Source: Aegilops tauschii subsp. strangulata (lineage: Eukaryota; Streptophyta; Magnoliopsida; Poales; Poaceae). Taken from it: a DNA stretch of 64,000 nt. Location: assembly GCF_002575655.3 (NCBI RefSeq), contig NC_053037.3:249087135-249151134 (forward strand). The letters are read 5' to 3'. The notes beneath the pieces were generated by a model. That model was not told where the DNA came from. It searched no databases and saw nothing but the letters and a program-made list of their open reading frames with translations. Position numbers and translations under genes: made by a program. This document shows positions 34,432 to 46,581 of this stretch, piece by piece. Each line of letters begins with the position of its first letter. Within the stretch, counting starts at the first letter, position 1.

Positions 34432-37400
34432 TTACATTGTAATGAATCTAACACTCATGGAGTCTTGGTGTTGATCATGTTTTGCTCGTGGAAGAGGTTT
34501 AGTCAACGGGTCTCCTACATTCAGATCCGTATGTTTGCAAATCTCTATGCCTCCATCCTTGACCTTTTCATGAATGGAGTTGAAGCGTCTCTTGATGTGT
34601 TTGGTTCTCTTGTGAAACCTGGATTCCTTCGCTAAGGCAATTGCTCCAATGTTGTCACAAAAGATTTTCATTGGACCCGATGCACTGGGTATTACACCTA
34701 GATCGGATATGAACTCCTTCATCCAGACTCCTTCATGTGCTGCCTCCGAAGCAGCTATGTACTCCGCTTCACATGTAGATCCCGCCACGACGCTCTGCTT
34801 GGAACTACACCAACTGACAGCTCCACCATTCAATATAAATACGTATCCGGTTTGTGACTTAGAGTCACCCGGATCAGTGTCGAAGCTAGCATCGACATAA
34901 TCATTTACGACGAGCTCTTCGTCACCTCCATAAATGAGAAACATATCCTTGGTCCTTTTCAGGTACTTCAGGATGTTCTTGACCGCTGTCCGGTGATCCA
35001 CTCCTGGATTACTTTGGTACCTCCCTGCCAAACTTATGGCAAGGCACACATCAGGTCTGGTACACAACATAGCATACATGATAGAACCTATGGCTGAGGC
35101 ATAGGGAATGACTTTCATTTTCTCTCTATCTTCTGTAGTGGTCGCGCTTCGAGTCTGACTCAATTTCACACCTTGTAACACAGGCAAGAACCCTTTCTTT
35201 GACTGATCCATTTTGAACTTCTTCAAAACTTTGTCAAGTTATGTGCTTTGTGAATGTCCTATTAAGCGGCTCGATCTATCCCTATAGATCTTGATGCCCA
35301 ATATATAAGCAGCTTCACCGAGGTCTTTCATTCAAAAATTCTTATTCAAGTATCCTTTTATGCTATCCAGAAATTCTATATCATTTGCAATCAACAATAT
35401 GTCATCAACATATAATATCGGAAATGCTACAGAGCTCCCACTCACTTTCTTGTAAATACAGGCTTTACTGTAAGTCTGTATAAAACCATATGCTTTGATC
35501 ACCTCATCAAAGCGTATATTCCAACTCCGAGATTCTTGCACCAGTCCATAGATGGACCGCTGGAGCTTGCACGCTTTGTTAGCACCTTTAGGATCGACAA
35601 AACCTTCTGGTTGCATCATATACAACTCTTCCTTAAGAAATCCATTAAGGAATGCAATTTTGACATCCATTTGCTAGATTTTGTAATTATAAAATGTGGC
35701 AATTGCTAACATGATTCGGACCGACTTAAGCATCGCTACGGGTGAGAAAGTTTCATCGTAGTCAACCCCTTGAACTTGTCGAAAACCTTTTGCGACGAGT
35801 CGAGCTTTGTAGATAGTGACATTACCATCAGCGTGTGTCTTTTTCTTGAAGACCCATTTATTCTCAATGGCTTCCGATCATCGGGCAAGTCCACCAAAGT
35901 CCATACTTTGTTCTCATACCTGGATCATATATCAGATTTCATGGCCTCAAGCCATTTATCGGAATCTGGGCTCATCATAGCTTCTTCATAGTTCGCAGGT
36001 TCGCCATGGTCCAATAACATGACTTCCAGGACAGGATTACCGTACCACTCTGGTGTGGAACATGCTCTGGTCGACCTACGAGGTCCAGTAGTAACTTGAT
36101 CCGAAGTTTCATGATCATCATCATTAGCTTCCTCTCCAGTTGGTGTAGGCATCACGGGAACGGTTTTCCTGATGTGCTACTTTCCAATTCAAGAGAAGGT
36201 ACAATTACCTCATCAAGTTCTACTTTCCTCCCACTCACTTCTTTTGGGAGAAACTCCTTCTCTATAAAGGACCCATTGTTGGTAAACAAAGATCTTTCCT
36301 TCGGAGCTGTGGTAGAAGGTGTACCCAATAGTTTCCTTAGGGTATCCTATAAAGACGTACTACTCCGATTTGGGTTCGAGTTTATCAAGCTGAAGCCTCT
36401 TGACATAAGTGTCGCATACCCAAACTTTAAGAAAGGTTTCTTGCCAAACCATAGTTCATACGGTGTCTCAATGGATTTAGATGGTGCCCTATTTAACGTG
36501 AATGCAACTGTCTCTAATGTATAACCCCAAGACGATAGTGGTAAATCAGTAAGAGACATCATAGAATGCTCCATATCTAATAAAGTACGGTTAAGATGTT
36601 CGAACACACCATTACGCTGTGGTGTTCTAGGTGGCGTGAGTTGTGAAACAATTCCACATTGTTTTAAATGAAGGCAAACTCGTAACTCAAATATTCACCT
36701 CCACGATCAGATCATACAAATTTTATTTTCTTGTTACGATGATTCTCTACTTCACTCTGAAATTCTTCGAACTTTTCAAATGTTTCAGATTTGTGTTTCA
36801 TCAAGTAGACATATCCATACCTACTCAAATCATCTGTGAAGGTTAGAAAATAATGATACACGCTGCGTGCCTCAACACTCATCAGACCGCATACATCAGT
36901 ATGTATTATTTCCAATAAGTCATTAGCTCGCTCCATTGTTCTGGAGAACGGAGTTTTAGTCATCTTGCCCATGAGGCATGGTTCGCAAGTATCAAATGAT
37001 TCATAATCAAGTGATTCCAAAAGTCCATCCGCATGGAGTTTCTTCATGCGCTTTACACCAATATGACCTAAACGACAGTGCCACAAGTATGTTGCACTAT
37101 CATTATCAACTTTGCATCTTTTGGCATCAATATTATGAATATGTGTATCACTACGATCGAGATTCAACAAGAATAGACCATTCATCAAGGGTGCATGGCC
37201 ATAAAAGATATTACTCACATAAATAGAACAACCATTATTTTCTGATTTAAATGAATAACCGTCTCGCATTAAACAAGATCCAGATATAATGTTCATGCTC
37301 GACGCTGGCACCAAATAACAATTATTGAAGTCTAAAAATAATGCTGAAGGTAGATGTAGAGGTAGCATGCCGACGGCGATCACATCAACCTTGGAACCAT

Positions 37401-38397
37401 TCCCGACGCGCATCATCACCTCGTCCTTAGCCAACCTTCGTTTATTCCGCAGCTCCTGTTTCGAGTTACAAATATGAGCAACGGAACCAGTATCAAATAC
37501 CCATGCGCTATTACGAGCTATAGTAAGGTACACATCAATAACATGTATATCAAATATACCTTTGTTCACTTTGCCATCCTTCTTATCCACCAAGTATTTG
37601 GGGCAGTTCCGCTTCCCGTGACCATTCCCTTTGCAGTACAAGCACTTAGTTTCAGGCTTGGGTCTAGCTTTGGGCTTCTTCACAGGAGAGGCAACTTTCT
37701 TGCCATTCTTCTTGAAGTTCCCTTTCTTTCCCTTGCCCTTTTTCTTGAAACTAGTGGTCTTGTTAACCATCAAGACTTGATGCTCCTTCTTAATTCCTAC
37801 CTCCGCGGCCTTAAGCATTGCGAAGAGCTCGGGAATCGTTTTTGTCATCCCTTGCATATTATAGTTCATCACGAAGCCTTTGTAGCTCGATGGCAGTGAC
37901 TGAAGAACTCTGTCAATGACACTCTCAACTGGAACATCAATTTCCAGCTAAGTCAAGTGGTTATGATACCCAGACATTTTGAGTATGTGTTCATTGACAG
38001 AACTATTCTCCTCCATCTTGCAGCTATAGAACTTGTTGGAGACTTCATATCTCTCAACCCGGGCATTGGCTTGAAATATCAACTTCAACTCTTGGAACAT
38101 CTCATATGCTCCATGATGTTCAAAACGTCTTTGAAGTCCCGATTCTAAGCCGTAAAGCATGGCACACTGAACTATTGAGTAGTCATCAGATCGATTCTGC
38201 CAGACATTCAAAACATCTGCAGTAGCTCCTGCAGCAGGTCTGTCACCTAGCGGTGCATCAAGGACATAATTCTTCTGTGCAACAATGAGGATAATCTTCA
38301 AGTTACAGACCCAGTCCGTGTAGTTGCTACCATCATCTTTCAACTTAGCTTTCTCTAGGAACGCATTAAAATTCAGGGGAATGGTAGCACGGGCCAT
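34432..38397 (-). pseudogene. Copia-2 gag-pol polyprotein, broken
   Basis: Minus-strand ATG at 38395-38397 starts a gag nearly identical in outline to Copia-1. Zinc knuckle CLYCKGNGHGKRNC is near 37640, protease DTGS near 37490, the integrase region 36700-37100, RT YVDDILLIAND near 35400, and RNase H (SQTGYVF, SKQSVV, EAEY) 34740-34860. The stop is at 34432-34434. Breaks include TAG 37945-37947 (Copia-1 has CAG), TGA 36712-36714 (Copia-1 has CGA), a frame shift shortly after it, and further frame changes between 36350 and 35226. It is more damaged than Copia-1. Confidence 0.93.
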
Positions 38398-39613
38398 TGA
38401 TCTACAACATAGATATGCAAAACTATTAAGACTAAGCTCATGATAAATTAAGTTCAATTAATCAAATTACCAAAGAACTCCCACTTAAATAAACGTCCCT
38501 CAAGTTATCTAAGCGATACATGATCCAAATAAACTAACCCATGTCCGATCATCACGTGAGATGGGGTAGTCTTCAATGGTGACATCTCTATGTTGATCAT
38601 ATCTACTATATGACTCATGTTCGACCTTTAGGTCTCCAGTGTTCCGAGACCATGTCTGTACATGCTAGGCTCGTCAAGTTTAACCCAAGTATTCTGCATG
38701 TGCAAAATTGTCTTACACCCGTTGTATGTGAACGTAGAGTCAATCACACCCGATCATCATGAGGTGCTTCGAAACGACGAACTTTGGCAATGGTGCATAC
38801 TCGGGGAGAACACTTTATTTTGAAATTTAGTGAAGGGATCATCTTATAATGCTACCACCGTTCTAACCAAAATAAGATGCATAAAGGATAAACATCACAT
38901 GCAATCAAAATATGTGACATGATATGGCCATCATCATCTTGTGCTTTTGATCTCCATCTCCAAAGCATCGTGATGATCTCCATTGTCACCGGCTCGACTC
39001 CTTGATCTCCATCGTTGCGTCGAGGTCGTCTCGCCAACTATTGCTTCTACAACTATTGCTAATGCATAGCGATAAAGTAAAGTAATTACATGGCACTTGC
39101 ATTTCATACAATAATTCAGAGACAACCCTAAGGCTCCTGCCGGTTGTCGATATTACAGAACATGATCATCTCATACATCAACATATATCACATCATATCT
39201 TGACCATATCACATCACAACATGCCCTGCAGAAACAAGTTAGACATCCTCTACTTTGTTGTTGCAAATTTTACATGGCTGCTACGGGCTTCTAGCAAGAA
39301 CCGTTCTTAACTATGCAAAAATCACAACGGTGATTATCAAGTTTGTTGTTTTAACCTTCTTCAAGGACGGACCGTAGTCAAATTCAATTCAACTAAAGTA
39401 GGAGAAACACACACCCACCAACCACCTTTATGCAAAACAAGTTGCATGTCAGTCGGTGGAACCGGTCTCATGTGCGTGGACATGTAAGTTTGGTCCAAGC
39501 CGCTTCATCCCACAATACCGCCGAATCAAAGCAAGACGTTGGTGGTAAGCAGTATGACCATCAGTGCCCACAACTCCTTTGTGTTCTACTCATGCATATC
39601 ATCTACGCATATA
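38398..39613 (-). other. Copia-2 untranslated leader
   Basis: The reverse-complement equivalent of Copia-1 11831-13060, with recognisable shared blocks (for example near 38620-38790 and 39180-39370). No gene. Confidence 0.75.
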
Positions 39614-39629
39614 CCTGGCTCTAATACCA
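39614..39629 (-). promoter_or_regulatory. Copia-2 primer-binding site
   Basis: On the minus strand TGGTATTAGAGCCAGG, one base from the LTR edge at 39631; near-match to the tRNA-Met primer sequence. Confidence 0.85.
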
Positions 39630-39630
39630 C

Positions 39631-40879
39631 TGTTCGGGAACGTTGCATGGAAAACGAAATATTTTCTACGCACACTCAAAATCTATCCATGGAGATGCAT
39701 AGCAACGAGAGGGGAGAGTATGCCTACGTACCCTTGTAGGCCGTAAAGCGGAAGCATTTATTAACGTGGTTGATGTAGTCAAACTTATTCGCGATCCAAC
39801 CGATCAAGTACCGAACATACGGCACCTCCGCATTCAACACACGTTCAGCTCGATGACATACTCACCTTCTTGATCCAGCAAGACGGGTCAAATAGTAGAT
39901 GAGTTCCGGCAGCACGACGGTGTGGTGACGGTGATGGTGAACTCATTCCCATAGGGCTTCGTCGGGCACTAGGGAAAACTAGACGGAGGGCTAAACTATG
40001 GAGAGGGGTGCCGCACGGAGCTAAGAGATTATCGTGGTTTGTGTGGCGCCCCTCCCTCTCATATATATAGGTTGGGGCAGGGGAGGCAGACTTGGGTGCG
40101 CCCCAAGGTGGCTGGCCGGCCCCCTTGGGCGCCATCCCTTTGGCGTCCCCCTTCCTTGTTTGGCGCCAGGGAGAAGGCAGGAGGGGGTGGCGCCCCCCTT
40201 CCTTTCTCCCATGAGAAGGGGAAGGCAGGAGGGGCTAGCCCTCCCCCTTTCCTTCTCTAGGGCCGGCGGCCAGGGAGAGGGTGCGCCAGCCCCCTTGTGC
40301 GCTGGTGTCTGCCTCCCTTGGCCCATTAGGCCCATAGACCTCCCGGGGCATCCCAGAACCCCTTTTGGTGATCCGATGACTACCCGATACACTCTAAAAC
40401 CTTTCCGGTGTCCAAATAGCATCGTTCTATATATCAATCTTTACCTCCGGACCATTCCCTGAGCTTCTCGTCATGTATGTGATCTCATCCGGGACTCCGA
40501 ATAACATTCGGTCACCAAATCACATAACTCATATAACACTATATTGTCAACGAACCTTAAGTGTGCGGACCCTACGGGTTCGAGAACTATGTAGACATGA
40601 CCGAGACACCTCTCCAGTCAATAACCAATAGCAGAACCTGGATGCCCATATTGGTTCCTACATATTCTACGAAGATCTTTATCGGTCGAACCTTATGACA
40701 ACATACGAAATTCCCTTTGTCTGTCGGTATGTTACTTGCCCGAGATTCAATTGTTGGTATCTTCATACCTAGTTCAATCTCGTTACTCGCAATTCTTTTT
40801 ACTCGTTCTGTAATACATCATCTTGTAACTAACTCCTTAGTCACTTTGCTTGCAAGCTTCTTGTGATGTGTATTACCGA
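39631..40879 (-). repeat. Copia-2 5' LTR, truncated
   Basis: Begins tgttcgggaacg and follows the left LTR through ...gtgatgtgtattaccgag, then stops at 40879. The left LTR continues agggcccaaagatacctc. About 490 bp are missing and are not found up to 44015. Minus-strand TATA near 40060-40070. Confidence 0.92.
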
Positions 40880-41802
40880 GTGTCATAGTGGAACACGATC
40901 ACCTATGGGGCCATCGGCCCCTTGTGGTTCGGCAAGGGAGAAGGTCACGTTGCACAAAGAGCAGAGGCCATGGAACAACAAGACGATGGTGATGCTGGTG
41001 TTTTTTACCCAGGTTTGGGCCTCCGTGAGGCGTAAAACCCTACTCCTGCTTTGGTGGATTGAGTGGAGGAACACGATGAGCACGCAACGCTCAAGCCTGG
41101 CAAGGTCGCCTCGGGGAGAGCAGCTACACGCGTACAAGCGTACAAGGGTCTGAATCCCTCTCTAGTTCGCCATGCCCTCCTTTTATAGCTCAAGAGGTAA
41201 CCACAGTGGCAAAACAGTCATTATCTAGTAATTAGGTAGCTAACAGTGCTATCATAGCTAACTCTGGCAGTTTGGACAAAGTGCATTAAATGCACTACTA
41301 GGTGTCATGTTGAGAAAGCAGCCGGCAAGCCTGCCGTGCCGCTTAATCATCTTCGGCTTATCTGCTTCACACGCCTCTCGACGGGTGTCATATGAGTGTA
41401 ATTTGTCTTCCAAATGGCTGCCACGTGCTTATTGGAAGCCACTTAATCACTTGGGGGCTCGACACCACATTGATAAGTGATTTGCGTCGCTGCGAGGTGG
41501 AGCGGTGGTGCCTTGGCGGGGAGATTCTCCCTTGGCGGCCCGGCAAGCCTGCTGGGAAAGTCTTGGATTCGTCCTTGGGGCGGCCTCGACCTGACAAGGC
41601 ACTCCTGCCTCACAAGGGAGGCTTTCCCAAGGTAGAGCTCTGTTGTCTTGCTTGTCTTGGTCTTCTAGATCCGCTCTTTGATCTCAGTAAGAGCCGCTTC
41701 TCTGGCTTTGGCCTTGTTTAGCATTGTTGGTATTGGATATTGGGTGCTGGCGTGCCTGTGTATAAGTCTGGGCAACAAACATGATCGTTCGTTGCACCGA
41801 CA
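40880..41802 (-). repeat. 3' LTR of a minus-strand Ty3/gypsy element (Gypsy-F)
   Basis: A TG...CA segment of 923 bp (tgtcatagtgg ... gcaccgaca). A minus-strand TATA-like ctataaaagg lies near 41181-41190. Just inside (41803 onward) the minus strand reads a G-rich gcccgggggctcc abutting TGTCGGTGC, which looks like a polypurine tract plus LTR start. This sets the orientation as minus and makes it the 3' LTR. Ends were chosen from TG/CA and the purine tract; no second LTR is in the window. Confidence 0.6.
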
Positions 41803-42291
41803 GGAGCCCCCGGGCCTGGCTCATATGTGTCGCCAGGCATCGTTGAGGTAGGCCCTAACAGATACACAGGCGAACACTTCGGCCCACTCGTAGTGGGATC
41901 CATGTCTTGCTTGATATTTTCCTTGCTTCTTCATTAACATGTAGCTGAATCAGTTTCTGATTTTCCCGTGCGTCGTGCGAGACGGCGTGGGGTAATTTAA
42001 GCCAGGACCCGTGGACTGCCCACGCCCCACGTTCACGGGGCGGTAACTGCCACTTTACCCATCCCACCACCTCTACCGTTTCCGCCACGTACTCTGCATG
42101 TATTGCGCAGGGTTGGTGGCGGGCGCGTAGGGTGCGGGAATGAGTGCCATGGCAGGAAACCCAGCACCGTGGATAGGCGTAGGAGGTCGGCCGTTGATTC
42201 CAGGCCTTGTCAGTGACACAAACGGAACGGATTGGTGGAGTGGGCGGTTGCCTCCTAGGTGGTAAGGAGCCAGTCCCCGGCCATGCTCTCC

Positions 42292-42298
42292 TATAAAA
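42292..42298 (+). promoter_or_regulatory. TATA box of the B3-like gene
   Basis: TATAAAA 67 bases before the ATG at 42365, preceded by a GC-rich region. Strand and spacing fit transcription of the plus-strand ORF rather than of Gypsy-F. Confidence 0.6.
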
Positions 42299-42364
42299 GG
42301 AGGCGTGGGCGAGGGGCTCATCCCCACACACATCTCCTTCTTCTCCTCGCATCCCTCTTCCACT

Positions 42365-43024
42365 ATGGTGAGGGGAAGAGGACGTGGTAGTACTCCAATA
42401 GCGGCGACGAGGGCTTCTACTCGACAACGCCTCCCTCCCCCTGCTGGGGACGCTGGAGCAGAGTCCAGCGCATGAGGTAGCGCAGTAGGATGAGGACGTG
42501 GCTGTCGTGGCACTTGGGGCCGAGGAGGGCGTGGCGGTGCTCTAATCGCTACTCCTCCTGCCGCCCTGGCCCTAAATGAAGGCCACATCGGCGACCAGCC
42601 GTTGGAGTTCATCGTCAAGCTGCGCGGGCCTCCGTGCAGCTGCCTTCAACTCCCCACTCCTTCCGCAAGGGTGATGGAGGAAGAACAACCGCCAGGATTG
42701 AGGTTACACATGAGGGGCTGCTGTAACGATAGCATCACGGCGGACGTGGAGTTCCCCGCACCTCATGTCATGCTTCTCCGGCGTGGCTGGAAAACCTTCG
42801 CTCGTGCTCACAGCTTGGTGAAGGGGCATGTTCTCCATTTCAAATTAATGGACGCCACCCTACTCTCCATCAAGGTCTTCGGGCGTTCGGGTGCTCGCTT
42901 CGGGTGCTGTGCGGAAAGCTCGACTGACGATGAAAGCTCCTCCTCGAGCGACAGCGACGAGGAGGACAGTGACGGTAATGACGATGGCGCCGAGCGGGAG
43001 GATGATGACTCTGACTCCAGCTGA
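42365..43024 (+). pseudogene. B3-domain-like DNA-binding protein, two premature stops
   Basis: One frame runs from ATG 42365 to TGA 43022-43024 (220 codons), broken only by TGA 42473-42475 and TGA 42491-42493. Both sit in an Arg/Gly-rich N-terminal region where CGA (Arg) would fit. After it, about codons 79-175 resemble a plant B3 fold: an EFIVKLRG strand, then RLHMRGCC, then LLRRGWKTFARAHSLVKGH-VLHF and LSIKVFG. The C-terminus (about 185-220) is an acidic Ser/Asp/Glu tail. B3 proteins bind DNA in the nucleus. A TATA box lies upstream. It lies antisense inside Gypsy-F, so it could be a captured host gene or an element accessory ORF. The B3 call is by pattern only. Confidence 0.6.
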
Positions 43025-44015
43025 GCGCCGGACGCACCATCACCATTAGTAGGGGGCCGGTGGCACCACCATCTGCACCGGGTCTTCTCCCCCGGCAAGG
43101 CAATTTGTCGGGGTGTTGGATGCGGGTGTATCCGCCTCCTCCACCCGGACCCCGACAGCCTGCCCCATGGACTCCGGCTTCGTCTTCCCTATCAGTGTCC
43201 CTCCTACCGCATTCCGCTGGTCCTGGCGGTGGCGACCAGGACGTCGCCTAACCGCTCTCTCCGCCCATTACCTTCGTCCGCGCTCTCTCGATCTTGTCAG
43301 GCTGCATCCCACGGGCCCTGATGGGGTCAGGCTGGGCTTCTGCCCAGGCACTTCTTTTGCCCTCTTCACCTCCCACTGTAGCCCCTAGGAGGAGAGGGAC
43401 AAGAAAGGGATTACAGGGCAATTATCTTTTTCAATCTAAAAAATGTAGGCACTTGCCACACTTTAGTCTTAAACATATAAACTTTTCCATCCGTATTTAC
43501 ACCCTATGAGGTTTGTACTTGTTTCTCTATGCATGAATAGAAAAATACATGCTTGCCGGGTACTTGTGCATGTGTCATGTCCATGCAAAGGAACAACTCC
43601 TTTATACTTTCAAGCAAACAAGATGTTCCGGCAAGACATCTTGCCTGTTTCTTCCACTGCCTCCCACAAGGCTCTACTTGGCGGGCTAGGGGCGTGGAAG
43701 AGAACTGGCCCTTAGCCAACCCTCGTTCCCAAATGCAGCTGCGACCATCCTGATCAAAGTGACTTTTGAATCGGAGGAATGGGAGCACAAACATAGGAGG
43801 GTGACAAGGTTTCTCTACGCACAAGTTTTTCTCACAGTGGTATATTAGGAATGACAAAAGAAAGAACTTAGCTGCCTTATGCTGTCCGGGGTCGATATGC
43901 AAGCTTGTCTTCGCTTCTCCATTTTGGGTTTGTATCCACGGCAGGGGCCCTATAGTTAGTACAGGGGTAAAAACAACATCATACGACCCTTCCTAAATGA
44001 TCATGGCAAAGCTAA
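43025..44015. other. Region downstream of the B3-like gene
   Basis: 43025-43400 is GC-rich with Pro/Ser-rich short ORFs, possibly 3' UTR. 43400-44010 is unassigned. The last five bases (44011-44015, gctaa) are the left TSD of Gypsy-C. Confidence 0.45.
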
Positions 44016-45025
44016 TGATGCGGAGCATCCCAAGGTATTCACCATGGACCCACCATCGTCTCACCAAGTGCCTAGTGGACCCATGACACGAGCACGTGCA
44101 AGAGCTCTCGAAACCGAGGTGACATCTCTCCTCTCACAATTCCACTTCGATGAACATGAGACATGGCTACTACCTCAAACGGAGACGTTGTGCATACTCA
44201 GGTATCAAGGAGTTAGCCATGGAGACACTAAGGAGCAAGGAGAATCCGAAGAGGAAGATGGACGTGAAGACGGAGAAGAAGAAGGGCAAAGTCAGCAGAA
44301 GCCCGAACGATCCGGCCCCAGCCCGGACGATCCGGACCCCGGCCCGGACGATCCGGCTACCTCGCCCAAGGACACCCGAAGCTTCACCACGAAGCCGGAT
44401 CATCCGGACCCAGGCCTGGATCATCCGGCCACACCCGAACGTCCGGACCAGGCCCCGGACTTCCGGATCCTCCGCGGCAGCCACGACACAGCCAGATCAT
44501 CCGGACGCCGACCCGGATCATCCGGGCTCCCGAAGGCCGGATCATCCGGACCAACATCCGGATCATCCGGACAGTGCCTGCGTGCATGATGTTGGGCCGA
44601 GGCCCATGTACCCCTTCGCCCCCCAACCTCTATATATATGACTCCTCCACCTCTTTCTGGGGTCAGCATTGGTTTAGCTCATATGTGAGGATAGCTTTTG
44701 CTCATCCATACGGATCATCTCCTCGAGAGAGACCGCGACCCCTCTACGAAGAAGATCCCCTTGGATTCAAGACCCCCTCTTGGGTGGCTCCATCAAGACC
44801 TCCTTCTAGGAGAAGAACCAGTTATGCATTGTATCGTCCTTTGTTGGATTTGAATCTTGTATCCCCTCTCGTGTCTCGAGGATCTAGCATATGTGTGACT
44901 ATGTCTTGTTGGTTTAGTGATTTCTCTTGTGTTTTCCCTCGTTTCCCCCTCGTGTTCTTCATGTTCATAGTCGGGATCCGCTCCTTTCGTGAAAGATCGG
45001 CCATTTAGGGTTCCACCCTACATCA
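44016..45025 (+). repeat. Gypsy-C 5' LTR
   Basis: 1010 bp. U3 contains the CCGGATCATCCGG palindrome array (about 44305-44575). TATATATA at 44631-44638. The first ~570 bp are homologous to the C-terminal coding extension of pol. Confidence 0.93.
44305..44575. repeat. Palindromic CCGGATCATCCGG-type array in U3
   Basis: Around ten copies of CCGGA(T/C)(C/G)ATCCGG, most flanked as TCCGGATCATCCGGA, an odd-centred dyad. The same array is at 59821-60095 (3' LTR), with extra copies in the leader (45331-45412) and, in related form, in the Gypsy-D LTR (61120-61285). In the 3' LTR it is also translated, as Pro/Asp/His- and Ser/Gly-rich repeats. Confidence 0.9.
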
Positions 45026-45028
45026 TCT

Positions 45029-45041
45029 TGGTATCATGAGC
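45029..45041 (+). promoter_or_regulatory. Gypsy-C primer-binding site
   Basis: TGGTATCATGAGC three bases after the 5' LTR; a close relative of the initiator tRNA-Met complement. Confidence 0.8.
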
Positions 45042-46581
45042 CACGTTGATCACGATTTCGGAGCCTCCCCTCTTCATTTTCGAGCTTGATTTTGTTGTTT
45101 TTCGTCCTAATCCGAAAATCCCCACAAAAATAGCCCCAAATTTTTTTACTTGTGATTTGTGAGTTTGTATGATGTTTTGTTGGTTTTGATCCGTGAATTT
45201 GTTGTGTTGCAAGTGGATCTTACCTTCCCCCACCATCTCCACCTCGCAATCCATTCAAAATCCGCGAAATCATCGAATTTGTCCCCGTTTTCGAGCTCAT
45301 CCCGAGCCGTCCCCGAGCAAAGTTGACTCGCCCGGATCATCCGGCTTCCGATCCGGATCATCCGGATCCGCCCGGATCATTCGACTCCTGGCCTGGATCA
45401 TCCGGCCTCCACTGACGAAACTGCATTTTCTGCAGTTTTTGACCACCGCCACCTACGCCTCCACATACCCACTTCGACCACCACCACCTAACTTCCGCAA
45501 ACCCTTTCAATACACCAAACCCTACCACCGCTCGACCGCTACCACCTCCGACACATTTTGCCGCATTTGGTTTTGAGAATTTGAGTTGTGGTTCATCGTT
45601 TCCTAGGGTGTTTCGGCTAACTAGGAACGGTTCGACATCGACATCACTGCCACTCATCTTCGCCAACAACTACTACGAACGGCAACATCATTTTGGTAAC
45701 ATCATCTTGGTATTGTGTTATCATCATACTTTCTCGCATTTGCATTGATAACCCCATAGCCTTACCTTTGCGTCACTTACCCATCGAGACTAGCCTTTGA
45801 GTATTGCCGGCAACGTGACTTGTGCACATTAGTGACCATACTTCCCATCGCATACATATCATATCATCGAGTTGCATATCTCGGTATCATCACTTGTGTC
45901 ACAAAGTTGTCATCGCATATACAATTGCTATCTTGGTTCGTGAAGCATTGCATGAGAAAAGAGCTCAACACACAAAGACCCAAACAAGCTTTTAAGCCAA
46001 AGGGAAAGATAAGCAAAGAGCTTATAAGCAAGAACCATAGCATCGTACAACATTAAGATTATCATACTCGATCATCTTGGATCATATCATCGTAACATCA
46101 TACGTAGAGCATACTTGGGATAGAAGTCGGTGCATTTTTGCTTAGTAGGTTGTGCACAAGTTCGTATCCGCCTATTGTGCAGTCGTGCTAGCGTCTCTCT
46201 AGTGTTGTGCAACAAGAGCATTTTCGTGGATTCCACATTTTGGCTCATTCCTTGGTTGCACGACCCCACTTATCCTTTTGCGTGTGTGTTTCCGTGTACT
46301 TTTTTTGCTATTGGTCTACTTGTTGCATTTACAACCTGCGAATCTTTTCCAACATTATTGAATCTTGCTTACTATCACATCAAAAAATTTGTGCCACCAT
46401 CCTAACCAAGCTCCACCATAAGCTTTTACTTGTGTAGGTGTGAGAAACCGACAAGAATTGGTACCAATTCTGCTATTTCCTTGTTACACATTGGAGTGAT
46501 CATTGATTCGTCTTCAACATTGGTCAAAGTACATTTGGTATTGGTTCTTCTCTTGCTCCCACTCACATATCTTTGTTTGGA
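45042..46581 (+). other. Gypsy-C untranslated leader
   Basis: Leader of about 1.5 kb with four more CCGGATCATCCGG-like motifs at 45331-45412. The rest has no ORF of interest. Confidence 0.75.

Larger units (their letters stand above)
24929..40879 (-). mobile_element. Copia-2: minus-strand Ty1/copia, same family as Copia-1, right end truncated
   Basis: In plus coordinates the left LTR (24929-34398) begins tgttggggaac and ends tttccatca, the reverse complement of the Copia-1 type termini, and it contains CRM-A (26027-33750). The interior 34399-39630 carries gag-pol on the minus strand. The right LTR (39631-40879) stops about 490 bp short, where another LTR begins at 40880. Excluding CRM-A and one TSD, about 8.2 kb of the element remains. 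No TSD can be checked because the right end is missing. Confidence 0.92.
41803..44015 (-). mobile_element. Gypsy-F interior (partial), carrying an antisense gene
   Basis: Sequence between the 3' LTR and the Gypsy-C insertion at 44016. It holds the plus-strand B3-like gene (42365-43024), which is antisense to the element. No gag-pol domain is visible in this part. If the orientation is right, this is the region between pol and the 3' LTR, where Tat-lineage elements are known to carry extra, often antisense, ORFs. The TSD of Gypsy-C (gctaa) means the same DNA should continue at 60550-60671. Confidence 0.45.

Noticed and set aside
10107..40879. Copia-1 and Copia-2 as the two ends of one composite or inverted unit
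   Set aside because: Each has its own LTR pair and gag-pol, and Copia-1 has its own TSD; opposite orientation is coincidental.
41855..42618. Minus-strand ORFs in Gypsy-F as gag or pol
   Set aside because: No retroviral motif; they mirror the B3-like gene and its GC-rich upstream region.
44170..44669. Overlapping ORFs rich in DDP/GSSG in the Gypsy-C LTR
   Set aside because: Produced by the palindrome array; only the frame continuous with pol in the 3' LTR is considered real.
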